From Thermoanaerobaculia bacterium (GTDB taxonomy: Bacteria > Acidobacteriota > Thermoanaerobaculia > Multivoradales > JAHZIX01), in contig JALXFE010000342.1 in the NCBI GenBank assembly GCA_027069135.1, positions 40,576 to 104,575 on the forward strand: a DNA stretch of 64,000 nucleotides. Reading direction: 5' to 3'. Shown one piece after another: positions 17,562-25,860 of this stretch. A program made the position numbers and the translations under genes. Numbering within the stretch: position 1 is the stretch's first letter; the number at the start of each line of letters is the position of its first letter. Below the pieces are notes generated by a model, which saw nothing but the letters and a program-made list of their open reading frames with translations, was not told the origin of the DNA and searched no databases.

Positions 17562-19759
17562 CGGGCAACCTCCCGGGCTTCGAGCACCGACATCATCCGC
17601 TCCGGGGTCAATGGGATTGTGCAGGGATCCGCTCCCGTGGCCGCGGCGACGGCATTGACGATGGCGGGAGCCGGGCCGTCCATGGGGAGCTCACCGATGC
17701 CTTTGGCCCCTTGAGCGCCGTGGGCATAGGGGTTCTCCAGAAACGCTACCCGGATCGGCGGTACGTCATCGCTGGTGGGAATGATGTAGTTGGTCAGCTG
17801 ACCGTTGGCCATGGCGCCGTCCTTGAAGCGGAAATCCTCCAAGAGGGCCCAACCGATGCCCTGAACGACGCCCCCTTGGATCTGCCCCCGGGCCAGGACT
17901 TCATGGAGGACTTTTCCGATTTCCTGAACGGCGACAAAATCCAAGACCCTCGCCGTGTAGGTTCGAAGGTCCACTTCCACGGCGGCGACATAGGTCGCCC
18001 AGGCGAAGGCCCCATAAGCCTCACCGCGATAGTTCGCATCATCCCAGTGGATGCCATCGGGTGGCTCGTAATGGGCGGTGCCCAACAATTCCTCACCGGG
18101 GTGTTGCCGGTGCCAGAGCGCAAGGGCGGCGGTCAAGACCTCGCCACGCTCCTCGTTCCCCAAACCGAGGCGTCGGCGCAAATCGTCACAGGCCTTCTCG
18201 ATGAGACCGCCCACGACCATAGTCGTGCGAGAGGCCACGGTGGGTCCGCTATCCGGAACCCGGGCGGTGTCCGGCTCGGCGATCACCACATCCTCCGCCT
18301 TAAGGCCCAGGCGATCCGTCACCAATTGGGTGAACACCGTCTGGGTACCCTGCCCCATCTCCGTGTTGGCGGTACGCACCTCGACTTTGCCGTCCGCCAG
18401 CCCCGCCACGTGGACTTCGGAGGCGAGATATACCTCACCGCTGCCGGTAAATCCGGCACCATGGAGAAACGTCGCGAGCCCGACACCCCGACGCAGATAG
18501 GGGTGGGTGTCGTTGAAATCCAGGTAGGCGCGGCGTTTGTGCTGAAAGGAGGAAAGCTCGAGAGCCCGGTCGAGAACCTTAAGACGGTCCGTACCGTCGG
18601 TGATGACCTGACCGGTGGCCGTCTCCTCGCCGTCCCGGATCAGATTCCGGCGCCGGATGCGAACCGGATCCAGAGTCAACTCCGAAGCGATGCGGTCCAT
18701 CTGCCGTTCGCAGGCGAAGAGGCTTTGGGGAGCTCCGAAGCCCCGAAAGGCTCCGAAAGGGACCGCGTTGGTCAGGACGGCGCGCCCCCGGATGCGCACA
18801 TTCTCACAGTGGTAGGGCCCAGCGGCGTGGATCACCGCCCGGCTCAGCACCACCGAAGAGAGCGTGGCGTAGGCTCCGGCATCGAGAACCACTTCGATAT
18901 CTTGAGCCAGAAGCCGTCCCTTGGTATCGACCGCCGTGCGGTGCCGGATCCAGGAAGGGTGGCGCTTGGTGGTCGCCACCATATCCTCGCCCCGCTCGTA
19001 GATGAGCTTCACGGGCTTGCCCGCTTTGAGCGCGAGCAACGCCGCGTGGAGGGCGATGCCGGAAGGGAACTCCTCCTTGCCCCCGAAGCCACCGCCGGTG
19101 GGAGCTTGGACCACCCGCACCTCGTGATCCTCCCGCCCCAGGGCCAATTTCAACGCCTTCTGCACGTAATAGGGGCATTGCATCGAGCCCTTCACCGTCA
19201 CGACGCCATCTTCCACCCAGGCCAACATCCCCTGGGTCTCGAGATACACGTGTTCCTGGGCACCGGTCGTAAAGACGCCCTCGACGACGACGGGGGCCTT
19301 CGCCAGGGCCTTATCCACGTCGCCTTTTTCGATCTTGAGCTCTTTGAAAACGTTGTCGTTCCCGTGCTGGATCTGCGCGGGTTCCGGCGGCTGCCGAAAA
19401 TCAAAGATCGGCGGCTCCTCCTCCACCACCACCTCTACCGCCTCCACCGCTCGCCGCAGGAGGTCCCGGTCGGCGTGAGCCAAGAGCACCACCGCCTCGT
19501 GGACATGGCGCACCGCCTCCGCGGCCAACACCGGCTGATCCGTCTCGATCAAGGCGATGACGTTCTCGCCGGGCAAATCCCGATGATCCACCACCACGAA
19601 CTCCCCCCAATCGAACCCCTCCCCGAACCGCACCTCCCGGATCCGCCCCCGGGCGCAGGAGCTTCGAACCGTCGCTCCCCACAGGCAATCCGCTACCGTG
19701 AGGTCGTCGACATAAGCCTCCCGGCCCATCAATTTGGCCAGCCCTTCCCGGCGCTTCAA
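17558..19759 (-). CDS. Xanthine dehydrogenase family molybdopterin-binding subunit
   Basis: About 733 residues from a TTG start at 19759. That start has GGAGG 7 nt upstream and directly precedes the conserved REGLAKLMGREAYVDDL; a longer open frame to 19828 is less likely. Molybdenum-cofactor motifs include APTGGGFGGKE, AFRGFGAPQ, FLHGAGFTGSGE, TEMGQGT and GAQGAKGIGE with a Glu near the C-terminus as expected for the catalytic base. The subunit hydroxylates a purine or other N-heterocycle with water as oxygen donor. The exact substrate is unknown. Because the host makes selenophosphate, a selenium-modified cofactor is possible, but the accessory genes yqeB/yqeC are not in the window. Confidence 0.88.
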   Translation of the reverse strand: MKRREGLAKLMGREAYVDDLTVADCLWGATVRSSCARGRIREVRFGEGFDWGEFVVVDHRDLPGENVIALIETDQPVLAAEAVRHVHEAVVLLAHADRDLLRRAVEAVEVVVEEEPPIFDFRQPPEPAQIQHGNDNVFKELKIEKGDVDKALAKAPVVVEGVFTTGAQEHVYLETQGMLAWVEDGVVTVKGSMQCPYYVQKALKLALGREDHEVRVVQAPTGGGFGGKEEFPSGIALHAALLALKAGKPVKLIYERGEDMVATTKRHPSWIRHRTAVDTKGRLLAQDIEVVLDAGAYATLSSVVLSRAVIHAAGPYHCENVRIRGRAVLTNAVPFGAFRGFGAPQSLFACERQMDRIASELTLDPVRIRRRNLIRDGEETATGQVITDGTDRLKVLDRALELSSFQHKRRAYLDFNDTHPYLRRGVGLATFLHGAGFTGSGEVYLASEVHVAGLADGKVEVRTANTEMGQGTQTVFTQLVTDRLGLKAEDVVIAEPDTARVPDSGPTVASRTTMVVGGLIEKACDDLRRRLGLGNEERGEVLTAALALWHRQHPGEELLGTAHYEPPDGIHWDDANYRGEAYGAFAWATYVAAVEVDLRTYTARVLDFVAVQEIGKVLHEVLARGQIQGGVVQGIGWALLEDFRFKDGAMANGQLTNYIIPTSDDVPPIRVAFLENPYAHGAQGAKGIGELPMDGPAPAIVNAVAAATGADPCTIPLTPERMMSVLEAREVAR

Positions 19760-20041
19760 GGAGCACCTCCGGGCCCAGAAAAGTCTTTGAAATAGAGCAT
19801 TTCGGCGATTCTCTCCCGAGGTATCCAAAAGCGCAAGACAGCCCCCGACCCGAGAACCGACCTCTCCAGCACAGCCGCCGTGAAGAGAGCCTTACGAAGA
19901 GGGTGGGGAGGCGTCTAAGGCGTCTAGGTTGTTTGCCACTTCTCAAGACCCCGCCCGCCATCCTCGGACCCCGTCGACAGTGCCCTGCGGGAACGAAGAT
20001 CTACCTGCAAACTGGAACCCCTCATCTTCAGCGCTCAAAGC
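19760..20041. other. Intergenic region upstream of the xanthine dehydrogenase operon
   Basis: No gene is supported between the molybdopterin subunit and the promoter of the Cys-rich gene. Open frames on both strands lack family features. Confidence 0.5.
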
Positions 20042-20071
20042 TTGCCGGAGATGTCGCAGTTATGCTATCCT
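20042..20071 (+). promoter_or_regulatory. Putative promoter and short leader of the Cys-rich protein gene
   Basis: TTGCCG (20042-20047) and TATCCT (20066-20071) are 18 bp apart. Downstream, a strong GAGAGGAG ribosome-binding site precedes ATG TCG TGA (20103-20111), a two-codon leader frame. Read past the TGA, the frame would end at a stop overlapping the ATG of the Cys-rich gene. The promoter is moderate by eye; the role of the leader is unknown. Confidence 0.4.
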
Positions 20072-20197
20072 GTGAGAACTCTTTTCAGAGAGGAGATTTT
20101 CTATGTCGTGACTTACCCTGGCCCTTGCAATCCGGCTTTGGGCCGCGGCTTTGAGCGCCCTGGGGGAAGTTCACAATCAGCTTATGGAGGTATTCCC

Positions 20198-20644
20198 ATG
20201 AAGAAACTCTGCCTTGTTACAAGCCTTCTGCTCCTCTCCTCTGTAGCCTTCGCAGGAGAGAACCCGGAAAGTGCAGACCCGTCGCAAGAAGACGCCGTCC
20301 TCTCGACGCAAACCGAAGCTGCCCCGTCCCCAGACATCGAGTTCGAACCCTTCGGTGCTGATCCGGTCTTCCTGGCGGGTAGCTGCAGTGCCACTGCCGA
20401 CTGCTGGGATGGATCCACAGTGACCTGCACCACCACCAGCGGGAGCTGCGATTTCGCCGACAGCAGCTGTCCATCGGAGCATGGCTGGGCAACCTGCGGT
20501 TCTAACGAAAGTCATTGTCCGGCCTGCCCATGCCCGCCCCCGGCTCCGAAATGTATTGAGAATAGGAGTTGCACCAACCCCTGCGGATCAGAATGCGGAC
20601 CAGCAGGAACCTGCATAAGAGGTTCTTGTAATTGCTTGATCTAG
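20198..20644 (+). CDS. Cys-rich secreted protein of unknown function
   Basis: A 148-residue protein with a clear signal peptide (MKKLCLVTSLLLLSSVAFAG, cleavage near residue 20) and an acidic spacer. Its C-terminal half holds about 17 cysteines, in repeats such as CSATADCWDGSTVTC, CPACPCPPP and CGSECGPAGTC. GGAGG lies 8 nt before the ATG. The cysteine spacing suggests several disulfides in an extracytoplasmic protein. I do not recognise the family. It is followed by the inverted-repeat element at 20678. Confidence 0.7.
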   Translation: MKKLCLVTSLLLLSSVAFAGENPESADPSQEDAVLSTQTEAAPSPDIEFEPFGADPVFLAGSCSATADCWDGSTVTCTTTSGSCDFADSSCPSEHGWATCGSNESHCPACPCPPPAPKCIENRSCTNPCGSECGPAGTCIRGSCNCLI

Positions 20645-20677
20645 TCCCGGTGCCGGAGGCATCGACGTAGAAATAGT

Positions 20678-20817
20678 AGCCTGTGGCAAGAGTCGGTCTG
20701 CGTTCCGAGCGGAGTTATCGGGTCGGATCTCTGTTGAAAGACCTCGATAATTCCAGGAATTATTTGCGGATTCTCGCGTCGATTCGACTCGAGAACTCCT
20801 GACTCTTGCCACAGGCT
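20678..20817 (+). mobile_element. Non-autonomous inverted-repeat element, copy A
   Basis: A 140-bp element with perfect 17-bp terminal inverted repeats (AGCCTGTGGCAAGAGTC, 20678-20694, and its complement at 20801-20817). Inside is a second palindrome centred near 20757 (GATAATTCC/GGAATTAT). A homologous copy in the opposite orientation lies at 58866-59021, directly behind a RAYT-like transposase gene. The palindrome arms differ between copies but still pair. This fits a REPIN/MITE-like element mobilised by the transposase. Confidence 0.8.
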
Positions 20818-20889
20818 GGTAGGCCACGAATCGCTGCGAATCGGGTGGGGAGTCGTTGAGTCTTGCGTAGGACTTCGCCCGAGGAACCT

Positions 20890-21195
20890 TCAAGGCCGCA
20901 TGGCAGCGAAGGCGAAGAACAGCAGGAGCCCACCCCAAACGAGGACCCCCAGGGAGCCACAGCCGATCCCTACCCAGGCATGAACGGACCCCTTCACCCA
21001 GGGGGCTGCCTTTCGCTTCTTGAGACCCAGAACTCCGAGCGGAACCGAGATCAGCCCCAACAACAAACCCAGGCCTGGGATCAATGAGAAAAGACCCAGG
21101 TAATAGGACAGCAGCGCGGGCATGTTCTTGTAGGGGATCACCCCGCCGGTGGCGTCGCCCTGGGGCAGCACTTCTGGTTCGAGAGGTTCAGTCAT
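20890..21195 (-). CDS. DUF4190-like small membrane protein
   Basis: A 101-residue protein with an N-terminal soluble tail and two membrane helices: LLSYYLGLFSLIPGLGLLLGLISVPLGVLGL (one long or two short segments) and AWVGIGCGSLGVLVWGGLLLFFAF. The G-L-x-x-L-x-R/K-K pattern after the first segment is typical of DUF4190 proteins, whose function is unknown. It stands alone between repeats. Confidence 0.6.
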   Translation of the reverse strand: MTEPLEPEVLPQGDATGGVIPYKNMPALLSYYLGLFSLIPGLGLLLGLISVPLGVLGLKKRKAAPWVKGSVHAWVGIGCGSLGVLVWGGLLLFFAFAAMRP

Positions 21196-21630
21196 TCTTC
21201 AATCCTCATTTCGCAGTTTTGGAAAAATGTCCCTATACCTAGAGCTTCAACCTCGCAGAAAATTGGCCAAGAGCCCTAGTTTCCCATAGCTAACCGCGAG
21301 TTCCTATCCCCAACTCCACGAATCCACGACTCGGGTAAGGAATCCTTCAGGACCTGTGGTGCCAACTCCACGAGTCGGGTGGGGAGTCGTCGAATCGCGG
21401 CGCTACGCGTCCTGGACACTACCTGCTGGCGGCGAGTTGAGCTGAGTAGAGGGATCAAGGAGGAAACCGGGTTGAAAGCCCTTCACCGGGGGGGGAGTAC
21501 CAACTGAGCGAAGGGGGGGTGGGTGAACATTGACAAGCCCTCCAGGGAGTCTCCAGCTTGCGCGGAGGCCCTGGAGGGCAAGTGATTCTTGTCTGGTCCC
21601 GGCGAAGGGCATTTCCGCCGGAGGTTCCGA
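21196..21630. other. Intergenic region with repeats and a terminator hairpin
   Basis: No gene is supported. The region contains a copy of the CCCCACCCG-type repeat (21371-21390, complement strand) that matches 20837-20856 in 19 of 20 bases, and the hairpin at 21538-21578. Confidence 0.6.
21538..21578 (-). terminator. Hairpin terminator downstream of the SdrD-like gene
   Basis: A perfect 10-bp inverted repeat (CCCTCCAGGG, 21538-21547, with CCCTGGAGGG, 21569-21578) lies about 50 bp beyond the stop of the minus-strand SdrD-like gene. No strong T-run follows, so termination is inferred from structure and position. Confidence 0.5.
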
Positions 21631-22647
21631 TCAGCCGCCGGTGTCATTGTCCCCGGTATCTTGATCCCCGGTGTCATCGTCCCCGGTGTCATCGTCGCCG
21701 GTATCGTCATCACCGTCGTCGGGCGGTGAGAAGACGAAGCCGAAATCGACGGTCAGGTCCACCGAATCATCCTCTTCGAGAGTGAAGGCAGCGGCAGAGC
21801 CCAGCAAAGAGGCTTGACCGTTGCTATCGGCGCTCGGATCTCCTCCCTGAAAAGCCAGGGTCGGCACGAATTGGTAGAGCGGATCCCCGGGAAATAGGAA
21901 ATTCCGATCGGCAACAGCTGCCAAATAATCCCCGGCCACCAGACCGGCGAAGTAATAGCGCCCGTCCGGAGAGGTGTAGGTCTGATCCAGGTAGATGTCG
22001 CCCCCGTCCACGGCGCCATCGCCGTTGGCATCTTCGAGAAGGATCACGTTGACACCGCCGATACCGGGCTCGATCGCTTCCTGAAGGCCATCCGGTGCCG
22101 CGCTATCGTCCCAGACGAAATCTCCCACCACTCCCGGGCACATGGCGTCAAAGATATCGTCTCCTTCTTCCGAGACCCGAATCGTCATGTGATCATCGAA
22201 TTTGTCCTGACCCGGACGGGCGAGGTAGATCCGGAACCTTCCGTCCCCATGGTTCCCGGTACCCGATTCCGCGTCGCCCGGCCCCACCTCGACGAAAGCA
22301 CCGGCGTTGAAGTCGCTGAGGTGCCAGTTCGCCTTCGGTGCGCTGACGGGATCGTCCGCCTCGGCATCGGTGTAGGTAAAGAAGGCCTGGGACCAATCGA
22401 CCCGGTCGCCTTCCCGGTCGCCATCTTTGAACCGGACGAAGTTGCGAATATTGAAACTCTGACCGAAGGCGAGATCGAGATTGTAGGTACAAAACTCGAG
22501 CTCGCCGTCGTCACCACCGGCCAGCGCAGCGGGGGCCGGTGCCAGCAGAAGCACCAAGGCCGCCACGGCAGCCAGAGGCACGAAGCTCCCTACAAAAAAT
22601 CGCATCAGTCCGGAGGCTTCAAAGACATCCTTCTTGGCTTTTCTCAT
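21631..22647 (-). CDS. SdrD B-like domain secreted protein
   Basis: A 338-residue protein with an N-terminal signal or anchor (residues 15-43). A novel N-terminal part precedes an SdrD B-like/CnaB beta-sandwich (VGDFVWDDSAAPDGLQEAIEPGIGGVNVILLEDANGDGAVDGGDIYLDQTYTSPDGRYYFAGL), which binds calcium through Asp-rich loops. The C-terminus is a repetitive acidic tail made of DDDTG units. It is probably surface-exposed or secreted with the M36 peptidase encoded next to it on the same strand. Function beyond adhesion or envelope structure is unknown. Confidence 0.75.
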   Translation of the reverse strand: MRKAKKDVFEASGLMRFFVGSFVPLAAVAALVLLLAPAPAALAGGDDGELEFCTYNLDLAFGQSFNIRNFVRFKDGDREGDRVDWSQAFFTYTDAEADDPVSAPKANWHLSDFNAGAFVEVGPGDAESGTGNHGDGRFRIYLARPGQDKFDDHMTIRVSEEGDDIFDAMCPGVVGDFVWDDSAAPDGLQEAIEPGIGGVNVILLEDANGDGAVDGGDIYLDQTYTSPDGRYYFAGLVAGDYLAAVADRNFLFPGDPLYQFVPTLAFQGGDPSADSNGQASLLGSAAAFTLEEDDSVDLTVDFGFVFSPPDDGDDDTGDDDTGDDDTGDQDTGDNDTGG

Positions 22648-22751
22648 GATCTTTTCCTCATAGGTCCTTTGGGGGGAACTTGTCGGAAAAACACGAGCCC
22701 GCGCCCGCGGGCTCGATTGCTCAACTATTTCTGTCGACTACTTCCGAAACC

Positions 22752-25682
22752 TCATTTGGTAGCGACCGCAGCCGTATCGGTACCACCGCCGCTGGAGGTC
22801 ACGGTGATGGTTCCAGGGTTGGCGGTGACGGCACCGAAGGTCGCCCGGAACCTCCCCGCGTCGTTGAATACGGCCTCGGTCCGGGTACCGAAAGTGGCGG
22901 TCAAAGTCGCCGTCGAGCTCGAGGCCGACCCTTCGATCTGAAGCTCATTCTTGGCGCTATCCCATTGGGCCTTGTTGATCGTCACCGAGTCCGCCGGGGG
23001 TGGTGGCGGAGGAGGCGGATTGCCGACCGTGATGGAGATCGAGTCGGATCCGGTCCGCCCACCGCTATCGGTCACGGAGGCGGTGATGGTGTGGTTTCCG
23101 TCCGCCAGGGTGATCGAAAAACCACCTCCGGTACCGATCGCTCCGCTGACGCTCGATGTCCAGGCCAGACCGGTGGTGAGGACACCGTCCTCCGCGTCGG
23201 TGGCCGTGCCGCTGAAGCTCACCAGGGCCCCCGTGGGGAACACCGTGCCATCCGCCGGAGCGGTGATCGTCACGTTAGGCGTGGCGTTGGCTGGAGGGTT
23301 GCCGTTGTTCTTGACCTCGATGCGCTGCAGCGTCGCGGTAGCGGTAAGCCCTCCGGAATCGGTGATGCTAGCGGTGATCTGGTGACGTCCTTCGGAAAGG
23401 GCGCTGGTCGTAAACGTCGCCCCGGAGCCGATGACCCCGTCGAGACTGGAAGTCCACACAAGATTCGCCGAAATCACACCATCCTCGGCGTCGGTGGCCG
23501 TGCCGGAAAAGGTGACTGGGAAAAAGAGGTCCACCTTCGAGCCGTCCGCCGGGGCGGAGATGGCCACTGTCGGCGGGTTGTTGACGGGGCCCAAGCACTC
23601 CGGCGGCATGGAAAATCCGTTGGTCGGGAAGGTGCTGTTGGGCCCTCCCGAAATTGCGTCGGTGCCGAGCCCGTAGTCGGCGAAGACCTGCCACACGGTA
23701 CACAGATCCTCGCCGGCGAAGTTGTCGGTGGCCACTTGGATGATGCCGTTGCGGTTGTCGACGAAGGTCGGCGAGCAGACGGTGTTCTTGAGCCCTTCGT
23801 TGACGTAGAGGAGGGCCCGCTGATTGCCGGCCCAGCCCGGGGCCGGGTTGTGGAGATCCGGATCGAAGCCGTGGACATCGACCAGGGCCCAGTACATCTT
23901 CCAGATCACCTGTGCCCAACGCGATCCGACACCGTGGGGAATGGCGGCACCGGCGACCGATTGGTAGGTCCAATTGTTCACTGCCGGGTTCGTGCTGTAA
24001 GGCAGATCGCGGATGCCGGGACCGTTGGCGGGCTGGCCAAAAAGATAGGTGCCGATACCCCGGGCGTCGGTGCCCAGGTCGCCGACCTCGGCGGTGTACA
24101 CCAACGCGTGCCAGTCGCTCCAGCCTTCACCGGCCTGCTGCAAATTGTTGAGACAACTCGAGTTCGACGGTCCACCGACCTGACGGATAGAGATACCGTG
24201 GCCGTATTCGTGGACGATCACGCCGTTGTCGTAGTCGCCGTCGGCGGCGGGAATCGAGTTGGTGCAGGTGAACATCTGCATCCGCGGGTTGCCGCCGTCC
24301 GGCGGGGTCGAGAAGTTGGCGTTGCAATTGCCGGAGCCGTCCTGGGCGTCGGCGTTGACCGAATCGCCGCCAAAGCCGCCGCGGCCGAAGTTGTTCTCCT
24401 GGAAATTCCCCGCCGCTTCGTCAAAACCATATTTGTACTGGACGTCGTGGATCGTGTTGTTCCAATAAAAGAGGTTGGTGATGGCGGCGTCGATCGAGAC
24501 CGACGGCGCGCTGCTCAAGTTGATGGGGAAATCACACACCTGGGCGACTCCGCAGCTCGGCTGGCCGGCATCGCAGATGTTGTTGGGGAAGATGTCGGCG
24601 CAAGCATGGACGTTGTTTCCGGCCATGATCGTCGATCCGGCGTTGAACCAGCCGTTGGGGGAGGCGGTAGCGTCCTCCGGATTGATCACCAAAGTCCGGC
24701 TGTCCGCCGGCGGTGTCGGGGTGGTGTGATTGGGACTCTCGACGGGTTGGGCGTAGGCCCGGAATTGAGCATGGCTGGCCCAATCGAAGCGGGTCCAGAC
24801 CTGGCCGGAAGTCGCGTCCACGGTGTAGTCGAAGGCGTGTTGATCGTCGGTGGTATAGACCTGGAAGTTCCACACCAGCCGCACGTCACCGGCAGCGACC
24901 GGCAGCCACATGAGCTGAGAGGTGATCGGCTCGCGGGAGACAGCCTTGGCTTCGAAAAGAGTCTTCATTTGCGGCCCGGGCTCGACGCGAGCGGTTCCCG
25001 CAAGGTTCTGCAATCCCATGCCGGCGGAACCCACGGCGCTCGCGACGGCGCTCTTGGCGTCGAGCTGTGGAATCGCAGAGCGGGAAAGGGCCGCCGTGGA
25101 GATATTCGGCAGGAAGGTGTTGTTGACGCTCAAGATGCGTCCTTCCCGGTTGACGTTGATCTGTAGGGCAGCGTTGTAGACGGGAAGTCCCTGGTGACGC
25201 TGGCGCAGGTAGACGTGGGTCGAACCCGTCGCTCGGCTATACACCACGTCGGTTACCTCGAAGTCGGCGAGGTCCGTGGGCTTCAAGCCCAAGAGGTCCA
25301 GATGGGAGGCGACAAAGTCGACGGCGCTGCCCAAGGCGCCGGCCTTGTTGTCGCTCGGGCCGCTGAGATAACCGGTGTGATTGACCACGGTTCGGGTCGC
25401 GCCGGTGACCCGATCGTAGGTGACTCCGAGATTTTGTCCGAGGCTCCGCAGCGCTTCCGATGCGGCCCGTTGGGACGGTGCGATCTGCGCCTGGAGGCCT
25501 CGATTGAACTCGATGCGGGCGTCAAGATTTCGCCCTTGCGCCAGACTGCCGGTGGGTGGTGCTGCTGCTTGAAGGGGCGATACGTTGAGCAACACTGTGG
25601 CAGCCAGGATCGCTAGCGCAACCCTCGGGGCGGTGTGGGTCGAGGGCCAACGTTTCACATTCTGATAAACGGGATGGTCCAT
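22752..25682 (-). CDS. M36 (fungalysin-type) metallopeptidase with Ig-like C-terminal domains
   Basis: A 976-residue secreted protease. A signal peptide (about residues 1-40) is followed by a FTP-like propeptide (VYLRQRHQGLPVYNAALQINVNREG), then the M36 catalytic domain with the zinc motif VIVHEYGHG (HEYGH) and a downstream Glu region (EGWSDWHAL). The last 300 residues contain two repeated immunoglobulin-like modules (VTFSGTATDAEDGV... and VSFSGTATDAEDGV...) and a final beta domain. The propeptide is usually removed by self-cleavage. It probably degrades extracellular proteins. Confidence 0.9.
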   Translation of the reverse strand: MDHPVYQNVKRWPSTHTAPRVALAILAATVLLNVSPLQAAAPPTGSLAQGRNLDARIEFNRGLQAQIAPSQRAASEALRSLGQNLGVTYDRVTGATRTVVNHTGYLSGPSDNKAGALGSAVDFVASHLDLLGLKPTDLADFEVTDVVYSRATGSTHVYLRQRHQGLPVYNAALQINVNREGRILSVNNTFLPNISTAALSRSAIPQLDAKSAVASAVGSAGMGLQNLAGTARVEPGPQMKTLFEAKAVSREPITSQLMWLPVAAGDVRLVWNFQVYTTDDQHAFDYTVDATSGQVWTRFDWASHAQFRAYAQPVESPNHTTPTPPADSRTLVINPEDATASPNGWFNAGSTIMAGNNVHACADIFPNNICDAGQPSCGVAQVCDFPINLSSAPSVSIDAAITNLFYWNNTIHDVQYKYGFDEAAGNFQENNFGRGGFGGDSVNADAQDGSGNCNANFSTPPDGGNPRMQMFTCTNSIPAADGDYDNGVIVHEYGHGISIRQVGGPSNSSCLNNLQQAGEGWSDWHALVYTAEVGDLGTDARGIGTYLFGQPANGPGIRDLPYSTNPAVNNWTYQSVAGAAIPHGVGSRWAQVIWKMYWALVDVHGFDPDLHNPAPGWAGNQRALLYVNEGLKNTVCSPTFVDNRNGIIQVATDNFAGEDLCTVWQVFADYGLGTDAISGGPNSTFPTNGFSMPPECLGPVNNPPTVAISAPADGSKVDLFFPVTFSGTATDAEDGVISANLVWTSSLDGVIGSGATFTTSALSEGRHQITASITDSGGLTATATLQRIEVKNNGNPPANATPNVTITAPADGTVFPTGALVSFSGTATDAEDGVLTTGLAWTSSVSGAIGTGGGFSITLADGNHTITASVTDSGGRTGSDSISITVGNPPPPPPPPADSVTINKAQWDSAKNELQIEGSASSSTATLTATFGTRTEAVFNDAGRFRATFGAVTANPGTITVTSSGGGTDTAAVATK

Positions 25683-25860
25683 CGTTACGTCCTACTTTCT
25701 TAAAATAACTCAAGGAAAATATAGCTCCGCTCTATCCCCCCCTCTGAGTCCGGTTGGCGAGGACTGTCATAGCTCGGCCGAGACAATTTTTCTCTGGGAA
25801 AAATTCTAGTATAGTCTACATTAACAGAAGATGAAGCCCGGAAGAGTTCCCGCCGGTGGG

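Noticed and set aside
17711..19795. Long plus-strand open frame opposite the molybdopterin subunit gene (694 codons)
   Set aside because: It is a shadow of the GC-rich minus-strand gene, with no protein family features. The same holds for the long frames at 3805-5676, 5779-7563 and 22680-25166.
20103..20201. Leader frame MS-UGA-... upstream of the Cys-rich gene as a sixth selenoprotein
   Set aside because: No stem of 4 bp or more with a short loop lies 16-37 nt after the UGA; the only pairing (GGCCC/GGGCC) has a 15-nt loop at the wrong distance. The downstream sequence resembles no known protein.
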